Shown here one piece after another: positions 9,660 through 16,992 of a stretch of 64,000 nucleotides of DNA. How positions within the stretch are numbered: the first letter of the stretch is position 1; each line of letters opens with the position of its first letter. The position numbers were made by a program, and so were the translations under genes. Where the stretch lies: positions 6,568,001 through 6,632,000 of the forward strand of contig NC_005027.1 of the NCBI RefSeq assembly GCF_000196115.1, given 5' to 3'. The notes beneath the pieces are model-generated. The model was given only the letters and a program-made list of their open reading frames with translations. It did no database searches and was not told the origin of the DNA. The DNA is from Rhodopirellula baltica SH 1. Lineage in GTDB: Bacteria; Planctomycetota; Planctomycetia; Pirellulales; Pirellulaceae.

Positions 9660-10178
9660 TAAAGCAATCTACTCCGGCCGGGGGGCGTTCCGGCGCAAGT
9701 GGAAATCAAATCGATGGAAACGAACGTGTTGCCATCGCAGCGGGCGGACGTGTCGTCCAGTCAAAAACCGCTTCCTAAACAATAGGATAGTCAGCCTGAC
9801 TAGTGGGGAGGAATTCCTGAAATTCGCTCCAACCGCGTCAACCCCAATTTTCTGAAGTATCCGGGGGTGGGTCCGCAGCCGTCAACAGCGAATTGGTGAA
9901 TTCTTTGCGTTTTCGCGGATCTGTGAGTGATTTGGATGCATTTCATGGGCGTCATGGGGCCCGGAACAGTCCGCGAGCTCGCAATCCGGTGGGGATCGAA
10001 AAATGCGTGATCGGGGTGGCTTGACGAACCGTCAGGGTCATCGCAAACTGTGCGACCGCTTTGGAAACGCCGGCACTGGATCTTGTCCCCCAGCCAGCCG
10101 ATTTCCTACCAAAGCACCCGCAAATGAAGCGGAAACCCTCGGGTTGAACCCTGGATATCATCCAGACCAGACCCCGAC
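9660..10178. other. Intergenic region before tRNA-Val
   Basis: These 519 bp lie between divergently read infC and tRNA-Val. No coding region is credible. A short palindrome (CTGGAT, 3-nt loop, ATCCAG) at 10151-10165 sits 13 bp before the tRNA. The infC leader and the tRNA promoter must be here. Confidence 0.4.
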
Positions 10179-10252
10179 GGGCGATTAGCTCAGTTGGTTA
10201 GAGCGCCACGTTGACATCGTGGAGGTCACAGATTCGAGTTCTGTATCGCCCA
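10179..10252 (+). tRNA. tRNA-Val (GAC)
   Basis: A 74-nt cloverleaf. The acceptor arms GGGCGAT and ATCGCCC pair fully and are followed by discriminator A. The D stem is GCTC/GAGC, the anticodon stem is CCACG/CGTGG with loop TTGACAT (anticodon GAC), and the T stem is ACAGA/TCTGT with TTCGAGT. No CCA is encoded. The 3' part, from 10208, is the left copy of the element's attachment repeat, so integration keeps the tRNA whole. The integrase gene ends inside this gene on the opposite strand. Confidence 0.96.
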
Positions 10253-11810
10253 CTCCCAAAAACCCCGCAATGCCTAGTGTTTTGTGGGGTTTTTTCGTGT
10301 TCGCATCGTTTTCAGCATCGTCGTCGGTTTGGTCAGAAAAGGACTCAGATTGACTATTTTTGCTGTCCTGGACTGAATTTGGTGCAAGCATTGGTGCAAG
10401 CTTTCGCGGCTTGGTTTCGTCGTCCGAATCCTCTGATTCGTTGGGAATAGCAGCCGAACGGAACATCGAGAGCGTCTCGATTGCTTCGGCTGTGTCGAGC
10501 AATCGTTCGTCGGTGTAGGTCCCCATCGTCAAGCGAATGTTGCTGTGCCGCATTGCGGCCTGTGCGATGCGAGGGGCAACGCCCGCTTTCGACAGGTGCG
10601 AGGCGAACGAATGTCGCAAGGCATGAACGTGAACCACGCAGCCGTCAGCGTCCTTCTTGGGGATGCCCGCCGCTTTCAAATCGCGGTCCATGATCCGCAG
10701 CAGGCCATCGGGAACAACGAACACTCGGTCGCCGGGTTGCTTGTCCGCAATCCACTCCCGCAGTTCCGTCACCAAATCAGACCGCAGCGGCAGCGTCGAA
10801 CCTTTGCGGCTTTTCTCGTTCGAATGTCGCAGCCGGATGAACCCCAAATCACCCAGCGACAAATCGCGGCATTCGAGTGTTCGCAGTTCATTCAGTCGCA
10901 AACCCGTCAGGACGGCGGTTTTGTAAATCAACGCCCTTTCGTTCCCCAACGCAATCAGCTTTGCCTTTCGTTCGTCGGGAACCTTTGCCAGTAGCTTGCC
11001 TTTGTTCGGTCCGCGGTACACCGTCATCGCATGTTCCAGCGGTCGGCGTCGCGCCGCGTCCAGCAGCCGCGTCAGTTCGGCGTCGGTCAACGCCCGTGCT
11101 CGTCGTCGTCGTTCCGATTCTTCGTCCAGCTTTGCCATTCCATCGAACGGATTGGTCAGCAGACGCTTTTCACCGTTGAAATGCGTCTGCTTTCCGTTGA
11201 CTCGTTTGCCGATGCACCAATTGCCGAATGCGAGCCAGGATTCACGATAGCCGTTGTAAACCGCGGCCCCCATCTTGCGTTCGCTGGTGCGTTGTTCGCC
11301 CAGCCAGCTTTCCAAGCGGTCGACCGACAAATCACGCAACGTTCTGAAATGGCAGGTTGCCGCGGTTTCGTTCAGCTTCGTGTCGTAGTGCTGGACGCGG
11401 TCGGGATGCGTTCCCTTGCGTCGTTGGTATTCCAAAAACGCCTCGATGTGGTCCGTGATCGGGACCGCAGCATGATCCGCGATGCGGTCCTGTTCAGGGG
11501 ACAGAATGTTCGACTTGACGTGTTCGGCTCGTTTCAGCAAATCGGACAACACAGCGTTTGCTGCGTCCTTCTGCCGACATCCCGTCGCAACTTCGCAAAC
11601 CATGCCTTCCCCGTCTCGGTACTTGGCCGTCCAGGTTGTCGCTTCGGCTTTGATGCGTTTGCCGTTTGCGGTCAGTTCCGCGGTTCGTTTCTTGCCGCGG
11701 CGGTCGGTCCATTGTGCGAATTGCTTGGATTCACCTTTCACCGTCCGAGCGATGATTTGTGCGCCGTCGGGAATTGGTTTCGTGTATTGCTTCTTGAAAA
11801 GCGTTGCCAT
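10185..11810 (-). CDS. Tyrosine site-specific integrase
   Basis: This recombinase integrates and excises the element at tRNA-Val. It has 541 residues: an N-terminal arm-binding-like region, a core-binding region (about 115-215) and a catalytic domain (about 240-445). Catalytic residues visible are R305 (TGLRLNEL), H396 and R399 (HALRH), H422 (RHSNI) and Y432 (GTYTDER). After 450 comes an acidic, probably disordered tail. From about residue 518 the frame runs through the attachment core, and the last seven residues (WRSNQLS) come from antisense of the tRNA-Val 5' half. In the excised circle the tail would be different and longer (see 19729-19946). The ATG overlaps the preceding gene's stop (TAATG). 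Confidence 0.95.
   Translation of the reverse strand: MATLFKKQYTKPIPDGAQIIARTVKGESKQFAQWTDRRGKKRTAELTANGKRIKAEATTWTAKYRDGEGMVCEVATGCRQKDAANAVLSDLLKRAEHVKSNILSPEQDRIADHAAVPITDHIEAFLEYQRRKGTHPDRVQHYDTKLNETAATCHFRTLRDLSVDRLESWLGEQRTSERKMGAAVYNGYRESWLAFGNWCIGKRVNGKQTHFNGEKRLLTNPFDGMAKLDEESERRRRARALTDAELTRLLDAARRRPLEHAMTVYRGPNKGKLLAKVPDERKAKLIALGNERALIYKTAVLTGLRLNELRTLECRDLSLGDLGFIRLRHSNEKSRKGSTLPLRSDLVTELREWIADKQPGDRVFVVPDGLLRIMDRDLKAAGIPKKDADGCVVHVHALRHSFASHLSKAGVAPRIAQAAMRHSNIRLTMGTYTDERLLDTAEAIETLSMFRSAAIPNESEDSDDETKPRKLAPMLAPNSVQDSKNSQSESFSDQTDDDAENDANTKKPHKTLGIAGFLGVGDTELESVTSTMSTWRSNQLS
10208..10259. repeat. Left attachment core (52-bp direct repeat)
   Basis: An exact 52-bp match to 19947-19998. 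It begins in the tRNA-Val anticodon stem, covers the anticodon loop through the 3' end, and continues 7 bp past the tRNA. This is the classic attachment site of a tyrosine integrase using the 3' half of a tRNA. The reading frame of the integrase passes through it on the minus strand. Confidence 0.93.
10258..10293 (+). terminator. Rho-independent terminator after tRNA-Val
   Basis: A stem of about 13 bp (AAAAACCCCGCAA with TTGTGGGGTTTTT, one G-T pair) closes a short loop and is followed by a T run at 10288-10293. It would end tRNA-Val transcription. It also lies within the integrase C-terminal coding sequence. The diverged copy at 20000-20036 keeps the pairing by compensating changes. Confidence 0.8.
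10376..10401. promoter_or_regulatory. Putative integrase arm-type sites, inside int
   Basis: The 11-mer TTGGTGCAAGC occurs twice with a 12-bp period (10379-10389 and 10391-10401), 120 bp from the attachment core. The same 26 bp recurs exactly at 19864-19889, on the other side of the core in the circular form. Tandem short repeats on both sides of attP are how arm-type integrase sites usually look. Here they encode APMLAP in the integrase tail. No binding has been shown. Confidence 0.5.
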
Positions 11811-12160
11811 TAAGAATTCCCTCCCATTGACGCTCGATCGAGCTCGCTGCGAGCTTGTTTGGCTTCCAAGACGGAGCTCAAAAGTTCGTTTGCAAGCTCA
11901 ATCGCTTCGTCTAAGGAAACAGTAATCTTTCCGGAATGCTTTTTTTCAGAGCTGGTAACTTGATCCCATGTCAGACAGATTCGTATTTGATCGTGCTTAG
12001 CACTTCCCTTGCTTGGATTGCGTCTGGTTCCTCCGCTCATCGCAGGTAGCACAGTTATGTGACCACACTGCTCTTCTAGTGATTTTCCAAAAAATTCGTA
12101 ATCGGCCGGCTCTTCTCTGCAAATCACAAACATGCCGAAGACTTCGTTTCTCACTGTCAT
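11810..12160 (-). CDS. Hypothetical protein upstream of integrase
   Basis: The product has 116 residues and no family I recognise. It has no signal peptide or membrane segment. Its stop overlaps the integrase ATG by one base (TAATG), so the two are probably translated together and it may modulate recombination; that is inference. The frame also permits a TTG one codon before the ATG. Base composition is more AT-rich than the integrase. Confidence 0.6.
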   Translation of the reverse strand: MTVRNEVFGMFVICREEPADYEFFGKSLEEQCGHITVLPAMSGGTRRNPSKGSAKHDQIRICLTWDQVTSSEKKHSGKITVSLDEAIELANELLSSVLEAKQARSELDRASMGGNS

Positions 12161-12224
12161 CAAATGGCCCAGTTAATTTGATTATTGTTTCGTGATGTGG
12201 TAGCGATGTTTGAAAGCATGGCTT

Positions 12225-12875
12225 TCAGTCAGCAAGATTGCGTTGTCGCTTTATTGCCACCAGCTCGTTTACCTCTTGGTCGCTCCTACTAGTCTCTTCT
12301 TCGATGATTTTCACGACTTCAGGTTGCCGGTCGACGCTACAGTCAATCAGCATCGTGGCTGTGTAAAATGCGTCGATTTTGCTTCGTAGTGCGTCGCCCC
12401 CCTCACCTCTTGCAAGGACTTTGATTCCAACCGCTTTCAATTGCTTTTCAATCCGGTTTAATTCACCGGAGCGAACGGTGTCGTCAATCGCGTATGGGTT
12501 GTTGTTGTAGTAGAGGAGGCAGTCGACTTGCACGATGTGCCAAATTCCTCGACGACTGGAAAAATTGTTCTCGAAGGCGTCCTGTGCGTACCGGTCTGCC
12601 AGTGATTTGGCTTGCTTCTTGTTCATCTTGGTTCTCTTTTCAGTTGATTTTGCTGGCCTGCCTTTCTCAGGAGGCCGCGGAATAAGTGAAACATCGGTGG
12701 TTACGGAGACGCCCAGCACCTTCGCTAGGCGATCCAGCTTTTCCATCGTCAGGCTTCCGTCATTCATGAACCTGGACATCGCCGACTGGTTGATGCCAGC
12801 AGCTTTCGCAATGGCGGACGGCGATGTCTGCGACTGTTGAACAATTTCGCGGACTTGTTGGCTCAGAGGTTTCAT
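12225..12875 (-). CDS. XRE-family transcriptional regulator
   Basis: The product has 216 residues. Residues 1-60 form a helix-turn-helix of the XRE/Cro type (SPSAIAKAAGINQSAMSRFM, then LTMEKLDRLAKVLGVSV). A basic linker (about 68-88) leads to a C-terminal domain (about 90-216) that I cannot assign. It may be the element's repressor. Only 55 bp separate it from the small gene upstream, and an operator could lie there. Confidence 0.85.
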   Translation of the reverse strand: MKPLSQQVREIVQQSQTSPSAIAKAAGINQSAMSRFMNDGSLTMEKLDRLAKVLGVSVTTDVSLIPRPPEKGRPAKSTEKRTKMNKKQAKSLADRYAQDAFENNFSSRRGIWHIVQVDCLLYYNNNPYAIDDTVRSGELNRIEKQLKAVGIKVLARGEGGDALRSKIDAFYTATMLIDCSVDRQPEVVKIIEEETSRSDQEVNELVAIKRQRNLAD

Positions 12876-12930
12876 GGGTCAATCAACATTGCATCGGTAA
12901 AGGTATGCGTCAAGTGAAAAGCAATCCGTT

Positions 12931-13158
12931 TTAGAATATGCTTTTTTGTGCCGTTCGTCGATAGCCGACAAACCCGCCGCATCTCGAACACGTCGTCCGG
13001 ATCCACCCGTGCCGCGAACCGTCCTTCGAATCAATCCACGCAGAGCGGTCAGCGTGATTGCATCGCCGCTTGCGTTCGTCGGTGTCTCGTTGGAATTGCA
13101 TCGTCGCTGGTTGCATCCAGAGCGATTGCAAATCGGTGGTGGTGGGTGCGTTCGTCAT
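12931..13158 (-). CDS. Small zinc-finger-like protein
   Basis: The product has 75 residues with a Cys/His cluster (CNHADRSAWID, then TTCSRCGGFVGYRR) that could bind one zinc ion. Similar C-terminal tails occur in mobile-element proteins of planctomycetes, from memory. The frame is open to 13212, but MTNAPTTTDLQ at 13158 is the likelier start. The 48-bp tandem repeat lies just upstream and may carry its promoter or an origin. Confidence 0.6.
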   Translation of the reverse strand: MTNAPTTTDLQSLWMQPATMQFQRDTDERKRRCNHADRSAWIDSKDGSRHGWIRTTCSRCGGFVGYRRTAQKSIF

Positions 13159-13239
13159 CGTGTCCGCCGTTCGTTGTTGGTTTGCCCCTGTCCAGCGGAC
13201 CAAAAGGGGCAAACCCTTATGGTCCCTTTATGGGATAGA

Positions 13240-13331
13240 GGACATAGCTGTGTCCGCTTGTTTTGACCCGCAGCGTCCGGTTAATGCGGACATAGCTGTG
13301 ACCGCAGCAACCGACCCGCAGCGTCCGGTTA
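13240..13331. repeat. 48-bp tandem repeat, two units, iteron-like
   Basis: Two units with exactly 48-bp period. Each holds GGACATAGCTGTG(T/A)CCGC (13240-13257 and 13288-13305), itself partly palindromic, and 19 identical bases beginning GACCCGCAGCGTCC (13265-13283 and 13313-13331). The second unit ends on the stop codon of the upstream wHTH gene. Position beside primase and helicase genes suggests iterons of a replication origin or regulator sites; this is inference. Confidence 0.75.
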
Positions 13332-13661
13332 GGGAAGTGACTCGAACCGAGCCTGTGACATCGGAAACACTCGATAGGACGATGGTCCCGAGCGAATCCC
13401 GCCGCGATGAACAACCAGCAGCAGCCCGATATCGCTCAGCCGTTTGATGGAACGACGAACGGTTCGTTCGCTGATTCCTGCTCGCTTGGCGATGTCGGTC
13501 TGACCTGTCTTGGCGACTCCGTTTCGGGTGTCGCGATACAGCACCATCCAAACCGCCAAATCAGGCCGCGTCAGTTCACGCAGTGAGAAGTCGACGAACG
13601 CATTCAACACCGCGAAGCGGTCAGCCGTTTGTCGCTTCGGCTTGCGTTGCTTCCGTGTCAT
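13329..13661 (-). CDS. Winged-helix DNA-binding protein
   Basis: The product has 110 residues. A basic N-terminus is followed by a winged helix (about 30-100; TDIAKRAGISERTVRRSIKRLSDIG read as the recognition region at 55-79). It resembles replication-initiator or plasmid-control wHTH domains. Its ATG overlaps the helicase stop (ATGA, 13658-13661) and its stop codon lies in the 48-bp repeat, so it may bind that repeat (inference). Confidence 0.72.
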   Translation of the reverse strand: MTRKQRKPKRQTADRFAVLNAFVDFSLRELTRPDLAVWMVLYRDTRNGVAKTGQTDIAKRAGISERTVRRSIKRLSDIGLLLVVHRGGIRSGPSSYRVFPMSQARFESLP

Positions 13662-14578
13662 TGGTCACCCCACAATCCTGCGATGGAATCACGCAGTCGT
13701 TGGTGTTCTTCTGACATCGGCGGCTCGGTCAGTTCGAACCGTTGCCGTGTTCGGTCGAACGTCAGTTCGATGTCGGTCGGCTTGCCGTAGCGTGATTTCA
13801 GTTGACGTAGTTCAACGTCCACCACGCCATCGTCTGCGTCATCGTCCGAGTTCTTCGCGGGAACAATCAAATAGGCATCGTCCGCGCCGTATTCGAGTTC
13901 GGATGACTCCCGAAACGATGCCAGCGACAAACCGTCGCCCGAGTAGCTGGAACGTCCTTTGGCATCCTTCGAACGCCCCACCGCAGACAACGCAATGACG
14001 CAGCACCCCGCATTGGCAAACCGACGAATCGAATCCATCGTCGCATCGACCGACCCTCGTTTGTCGTCATGCTTGCCGACAGGCCGAATCCGTTGGATGT
14101 AGTCCAACACGATCAAATCCGCGTCGATGGAATCCGCAGCGTCCGCCACGTTTTCGAGCGACATCGGCGAACGAACAAACACCAAACGGTCCGCGATGTC
14201 GTCCAGCGTGTCGAATGCATCCGACAAGCGTTCGCGCTGTCGGTCGTTCAACGTCCGGTCCTGAATGTCAGTCAATGAAACATCGCTCAGGCGGCTCAGT
14301 TGACGTTCTAACAGCCGTTCCGGTGGCATCTCGACATTCGCCACGCAAACCCGCAACGAATCGTCAGCAGACATCGCCGTGACCACGGACTGCATGACGA
14401 ATGCCGTCTTTCCCATCCCAGGCGAACCGCCCAGCAATGCGACCATCCCAGGACCGAATCGGATGTGGTCCAACCCCTCGCCGATGTGGAATCGCCGCGG
14501 CGGTTTGCCGTGCAAGACATCATCGTGCCAGTCATCGAACAATCGGTCGCACCGGACAAATGGTTGTTGCCCCGTCAT
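13658..14578 (-). CDS. DnaB-like replicative helicase (RecA fold)
   Basis: The product has 306 residues. Walker A is GGSPGMGKT (50-58) and Walker B is DLIVLDYIQ (154-162), followed by IRPVGK, in the manner of the DnaB C-terminal ATPase domain. The N-terminal primase-interaction domain of DnaB is missing, so this is a short form as seen in small replicons and satellites. It probably unwinds DNA at the element's origin with the primase encoded just upstream (ATGA overlap at 14575-14578). Confidence 0.88.
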   Translation of the reverse strand: MTGQQPFVRCDRLFDDWHDDVLHGKPPRRFHIGEGLDHIRFGPGMVALLGGSPGMGKTAFVMQSVVTAMSADDSLRVCVANVEMPPERLLERQLSRLSDVSLTDIQDRTLNDRQRERLSDAFDTLDDIADRLVFVRSPMSLENVADAADSIDADLIVLDYIQRIRPVGKHDDKRGSVDATMDSIRRFANAGCCVIALSAVGRSKDAKGRSSYSGDGLSLASFRESSELEYGADDAYLIVPAKNSDDDADDGVVDVELRQLKSRYGKPTDIELTFDRTRQRFELTEPPMSEEHQRLRDSIAGLWGDQ

Positions 14579-15543
14579 ACCGCACCGCCTTTCGACAATG
14601 CGTTGTCGATTGCACGACGAACATCGGTTGGCGTCAGCCCGCTATCCAATGCCGCCTCGGTCAACAACGCATGAGCCAATCGCGATGGACAACCGAATTC
14701 GCCAAGATTGGCCGCGGCGGAATACAGCAACCGATGCCGGTCGCCTTGCTCCGCGCCGTCTTGGATGAATTCCAACGTCGAGCGGTTCAGTTCCGAACGG
14801 TCCGCCGCGATGACTTTCACCGCTTCGGCTTTGCGTTTCATCGCTGCGACCGCGGCGTGCCAGTCGTCAACCGCTCGTTGGTCGATGCCCGGTTCAGTTG
14901 GCAAATCGAATTCCAGCGGCTCAGCCGATGCCGTCACGATGGAGCTCGGTTTGCGATGCATCAATTCGTCGAATGTCAGGATGCGTTTGTGACGCCCTGT
15001 CTTGCCGTGTCGGCTGTTCGGTGCCCGAAGCGGTTGAACCTTGCCGTAGACGGACGGGTCAATGACGACACGAACCGAAGCGGTCAAACCTTCCGCCAAC
15101 TTCCGAACAACCGAGCCGAATTCGATGGACGGTTCCACATCGAACAACGATGTCGGCAAACCAATGTGGAACCCTTTGGATCCCGAGAAGAACAGCAACA
15201 GTTCGGATTCGTCGATGCGATAGCGTTCGACCAGCATCATCGCCAGTCGCCGCGCATCCTGTGTTGCCGAATCAATGTCGCCTTCGCGGTCGATGTCGAA
15301 CCAAATGAACCGCGACCAGCATCGGCCATCAAAACCGCGGACATCCAAGGTTCCCGCCGCGTCAATGCGACGGGTCAAAAATTCGTTGTCGTATTGGAAA
15401 GGCGATAGGAACCCTTCCGAATCAATTTGTGCCAGGTCATCGCAGGCCGCGTAGGCCGCGAACGCTCGGTCGTACTGGACGACTTTGCGTTCGAGGCTAC
15501 ACGGTCCGACAATGCGATACCCGAATGGCATCGCAGCGTTCAC
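14575..15543 (-). CDS. Archaeo-eukaryotic-type (AEP) DNA primase
   Basis: The product has 322 residues and resembles the AEP primase fold. Acidic metal-binding motif FDID is at 82-85, SGSKGFHIGLP at 120-130, and a basic motif (D162, then PLRAPNSRHGKTG at 171-183). It would make primers for element replication. The first codon is GTG in a TAGTG overlap with the DUF669 stop; an ATG at codon 5 is the alternative. It is coupled to the helicase downstream. Confidence 0.82.
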   Translation of the reverse strand: MNAAMPFGYRIVGPCSLERKVVQYDRAFAAYAACDDLAQIDSEGFLSPFQYDNEFLTRRIDAAGTLDVRGFDGRCWSRFIWFDIDREGDIDSATQDARRLAMMLVERYRIDESELLLFFSGSKGFHIGLPTSLFDVEPSIEFGSVVRKLAEGLTASVRVVIDPSVYGKVQPLRAPNSRHGKTGRHKRILTFDELMHRKPSSIVTASAEPLEFDLPTEPGIDQRAVDDWHAAVAAMKRKAEAVKVIAADRSELNRSTLEFIQDGAEQGDRHRLLYSAAANLGEFGCPSRLAHALLTEAALDSGLTPTDVRRAIDNALSKGGAV

Positions 15544-16118
15544 TATGCCGACTCCCTTTCGCTTTGGTCGTCGTCATCGTTCGCGGCATCGTCGAACAAA
15601 TCATTCACCGTCGTGCCGCCATCGTCACCGTTCCCCGAATCACCCGCCGCGGCGGTCATCGGCTCGGAATTCGGCGCGAATGCGTCCGGTGTCGGTTGAA
15701 TCACTTCCATGACATCGAACCGCCGCACCCGGTTGGATTCGTTGCCGTCGTCATCGCGGCGGATGCTCAGTTTGACGTTGCAACGGAACACCGCCGGCAA
15801 CGGTCGTTCCAATTGTTGCAAGTCCGAGACGCCCAGCTTTTCTAAATCGCGTTTAGTGCGAGACATCGCCGCTTCGGTGAACCAGCATTCATGCCAGAAC
15901 CGTGAACCAGCGTGGTCCCCTTCCGCGACTTCGAACGTCAGTCGATAACCTGGGGTCCCTTTCGTTCTCGATTCGATTGCATCGCCTTTCACGATGTCCG
16001 CGATGTACTCGCCTTTCGGCAAGCAATCAAAGTCCCCCGCCGCGGCGGTCGAATCCCAGGCCGATTTAATCGTGTCGAGCGAACCCTGTTCGCGTAGAAT
16101 GTCAGACAGTTTGCCCAT
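15543..16118 (-). CDS. DUF669-like single-strand DNA-binding protein
   Basis: The product has 191 residues. The N-terminal two thirds resemble phage DUF669 proteins, which are thought to bind single-stranded DNA during replication (FDCLPKGEYIADIVKG; GYRLTFEVAEGDHAGSRFWH). The last ~40 residues are a very acidic tail ending DDDDQSERESA, as in SSB proteins whose acidic tails recruit partners. It overlaps the upstream gene by 17 bp and the primase by one base. Confidence 0.75.
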   Translation of the reverse strand: MGKLSDILREQGSLDTIKSAWDSTAAAGDFDCLPKGEYIADIVKGDAIESRTKGTPGYRLTFEVAEGDHAGSRFWHECWFTEAAMSRTKRDLEKLGVSDLQQLERPLPAVFRCNVKLSIRRDDDGNESNRVRRFDVMEVIQPTPDAFAPNSEPMTAAAGDSGNGDDGGTTVNDLFDDAANDDDDQSERESA

Positions 16119-16572
16119 TGCTTGTTTCCCCTTGCTTTGTGGTTGACGTTTTCGATGCCGGTTCAGCCGTTGCCGCGGTTGAATCGGTTTTTTGATGGAA
16201 TGAGAGCGACCGACGCAGCCGCTTCACTTTCAGAATGACCGCTTGGCGGTCGACAATTTCCCAGGTCCAAACCGAACCGCCTTTTCGCGATTTGCGGTCG
16301 CTGCGTTTGGCACCACACTGTCGAATCAATCCATCGCGGGACAATTCGCTGATCTTCGGTCCGAGCCACTTGCCGTCGCCGTCGTAGCGTTTGTTCCGGT
16401 CCCGAACGATGTCGTCGGTGGTGGCTTGGCCGCTTCGGCTTTTCAGCAGCACCGTCAGTAGCGCCAACTGTGCGGCGCGGTTGCGGTCGGCAATGCTCCG
16501 CATCTCAAAGGGGGAGCCAACAAAGAGAGAGCAAACCGACACTCCCGCATCAAATAGTTCTTGCTGAATCAT
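16102..16572 (-). CDS. Winged-helix-like protein of the replication operon
   Basis: The product has 156 residues and no clear family. The middle (about 30-115) looks like a winged helix (ALLTVLLKSRSGQATTDDI; KISELSRDGLIRQCG) followed by a basic patch. The C-terminal ~35 residues are low complexity. The start at 16572 (MIQQELF) forms an ATGA overlap with the excisionase-like gene; the frame is open 13 codons further. It could be a regulator of the operon. Confidence 0.6.
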   Translation of the reverse strand: MIQQELFDAGVSVCSLFVGSPFEMRSIADRNRAAQLALLTVLLKSRSGQATTDDIVRDRNKRYDGDGKWLGPKISELSRDGLIRQCGAKRSDRKSRKGGSVWTWEIVDRQAVILKVKRLRRSLSFHQKTDSTAATAEPASKTSTTKQGETSNGQTV

Positions 16573-16817
16573 GACCGTCGCCCCCTCGATGCAGAACCGA
16601 GATTGGGGCAACCTGCATTCAACCAGTGGTCAAAGTCAGCTCGAAGAATGCGGACCAATGACCCGAGCCGAATGGGGCGCGGAAGTTTTCCGCGGTCAAT
16701 CAACCTTCGGACGTGTCGGGATGAACAACCGAGTTCATTCGCGACATCGTCGACCGACATCATCGCCCGTCGCTTGCCGTCCTGGATGGCGGAAGCGACC
16801 GTTTGAGAAGTGTTCAC
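16569..16817 (-). CDS. Excisionase-like HTH protein
   Basis: The product has 82 residues with a MerR/AlpA-type helix-turn-helix (SVDDVANELGCSSRHVRRLI; then GKLPRPIRLGSLVRI and FDHWLNAGCP), about residues 20-75. Such proteins are excisionases or, like AlpA, activators of element excision. The GTG start has AAGG seven bases upstream. It is the first gene of the overlapping six-gene operon that runs to 13329, directly below a cluster of palindromes. Confidence 0.78.
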   Translation of the reverse strand: MNTSQTVASAIQDGKRRAMMSVDDVANELGCSSRHVRRLIDRGKLPRPIRLGSLVRILRADFDHWLNAGCPNLGSASRGRRS

Positions 16818-16857
16818 GTCTTACCTTTTGAAATGCGTGATTCTGTTCCATTCGTGT

Positions 16858-16952
16858 CCAAGGAACGTCCTTGGTGAACAGCAGAATCATGCCGTGTCCA
16901 AAAGCTTTGTGAAGCTTCTCACAGCATCTCACACGCCGATGTGAGACGCTGT
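16858..16952. promoter_or_regulatory. Palindrome cluster upstream of the replication operon
   Basis: Three dyads lie in the 175-bp gap before the excisionase-like gene. The first is CCAAGGA/TCCTTGG with a 3-bp spacer (16858-16874). The second is a pair of AAGCTT motifs around TGTG near 16902. The third is a 13-bp arm pair, ACAGCATCTCACA and TGTGAGACGCTGT, around CGCCGA (16921-16952, 12 of 13 matching). There is no T run, so these are more like operators or origin elements than terminators. Confidence 0.6.
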
Positions 16953-16992
16953 TTGAAAATCGGTTTCGTTATATTGATAGAATTCGTTCTGC

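Noticed and set aside
11031-11813. 260-codon plus-strand frame
   Set aside because: Fully antisense to the integrase with clear catalytic motifs.
13240-13331. CRISPR array
   Set aside because: Only two 48-bp units with no proper spacers and no cas genes in the window.
14401-15408. 335-codon plus-strand frame
   Set aside because: Antisense to the primase gene; no recognisable motifs.
16902-16952. Rho-independent terminator of the cargo gene
   Set aside because: The hairpins lack a T run on either strand, so operator or origin function is more likely.
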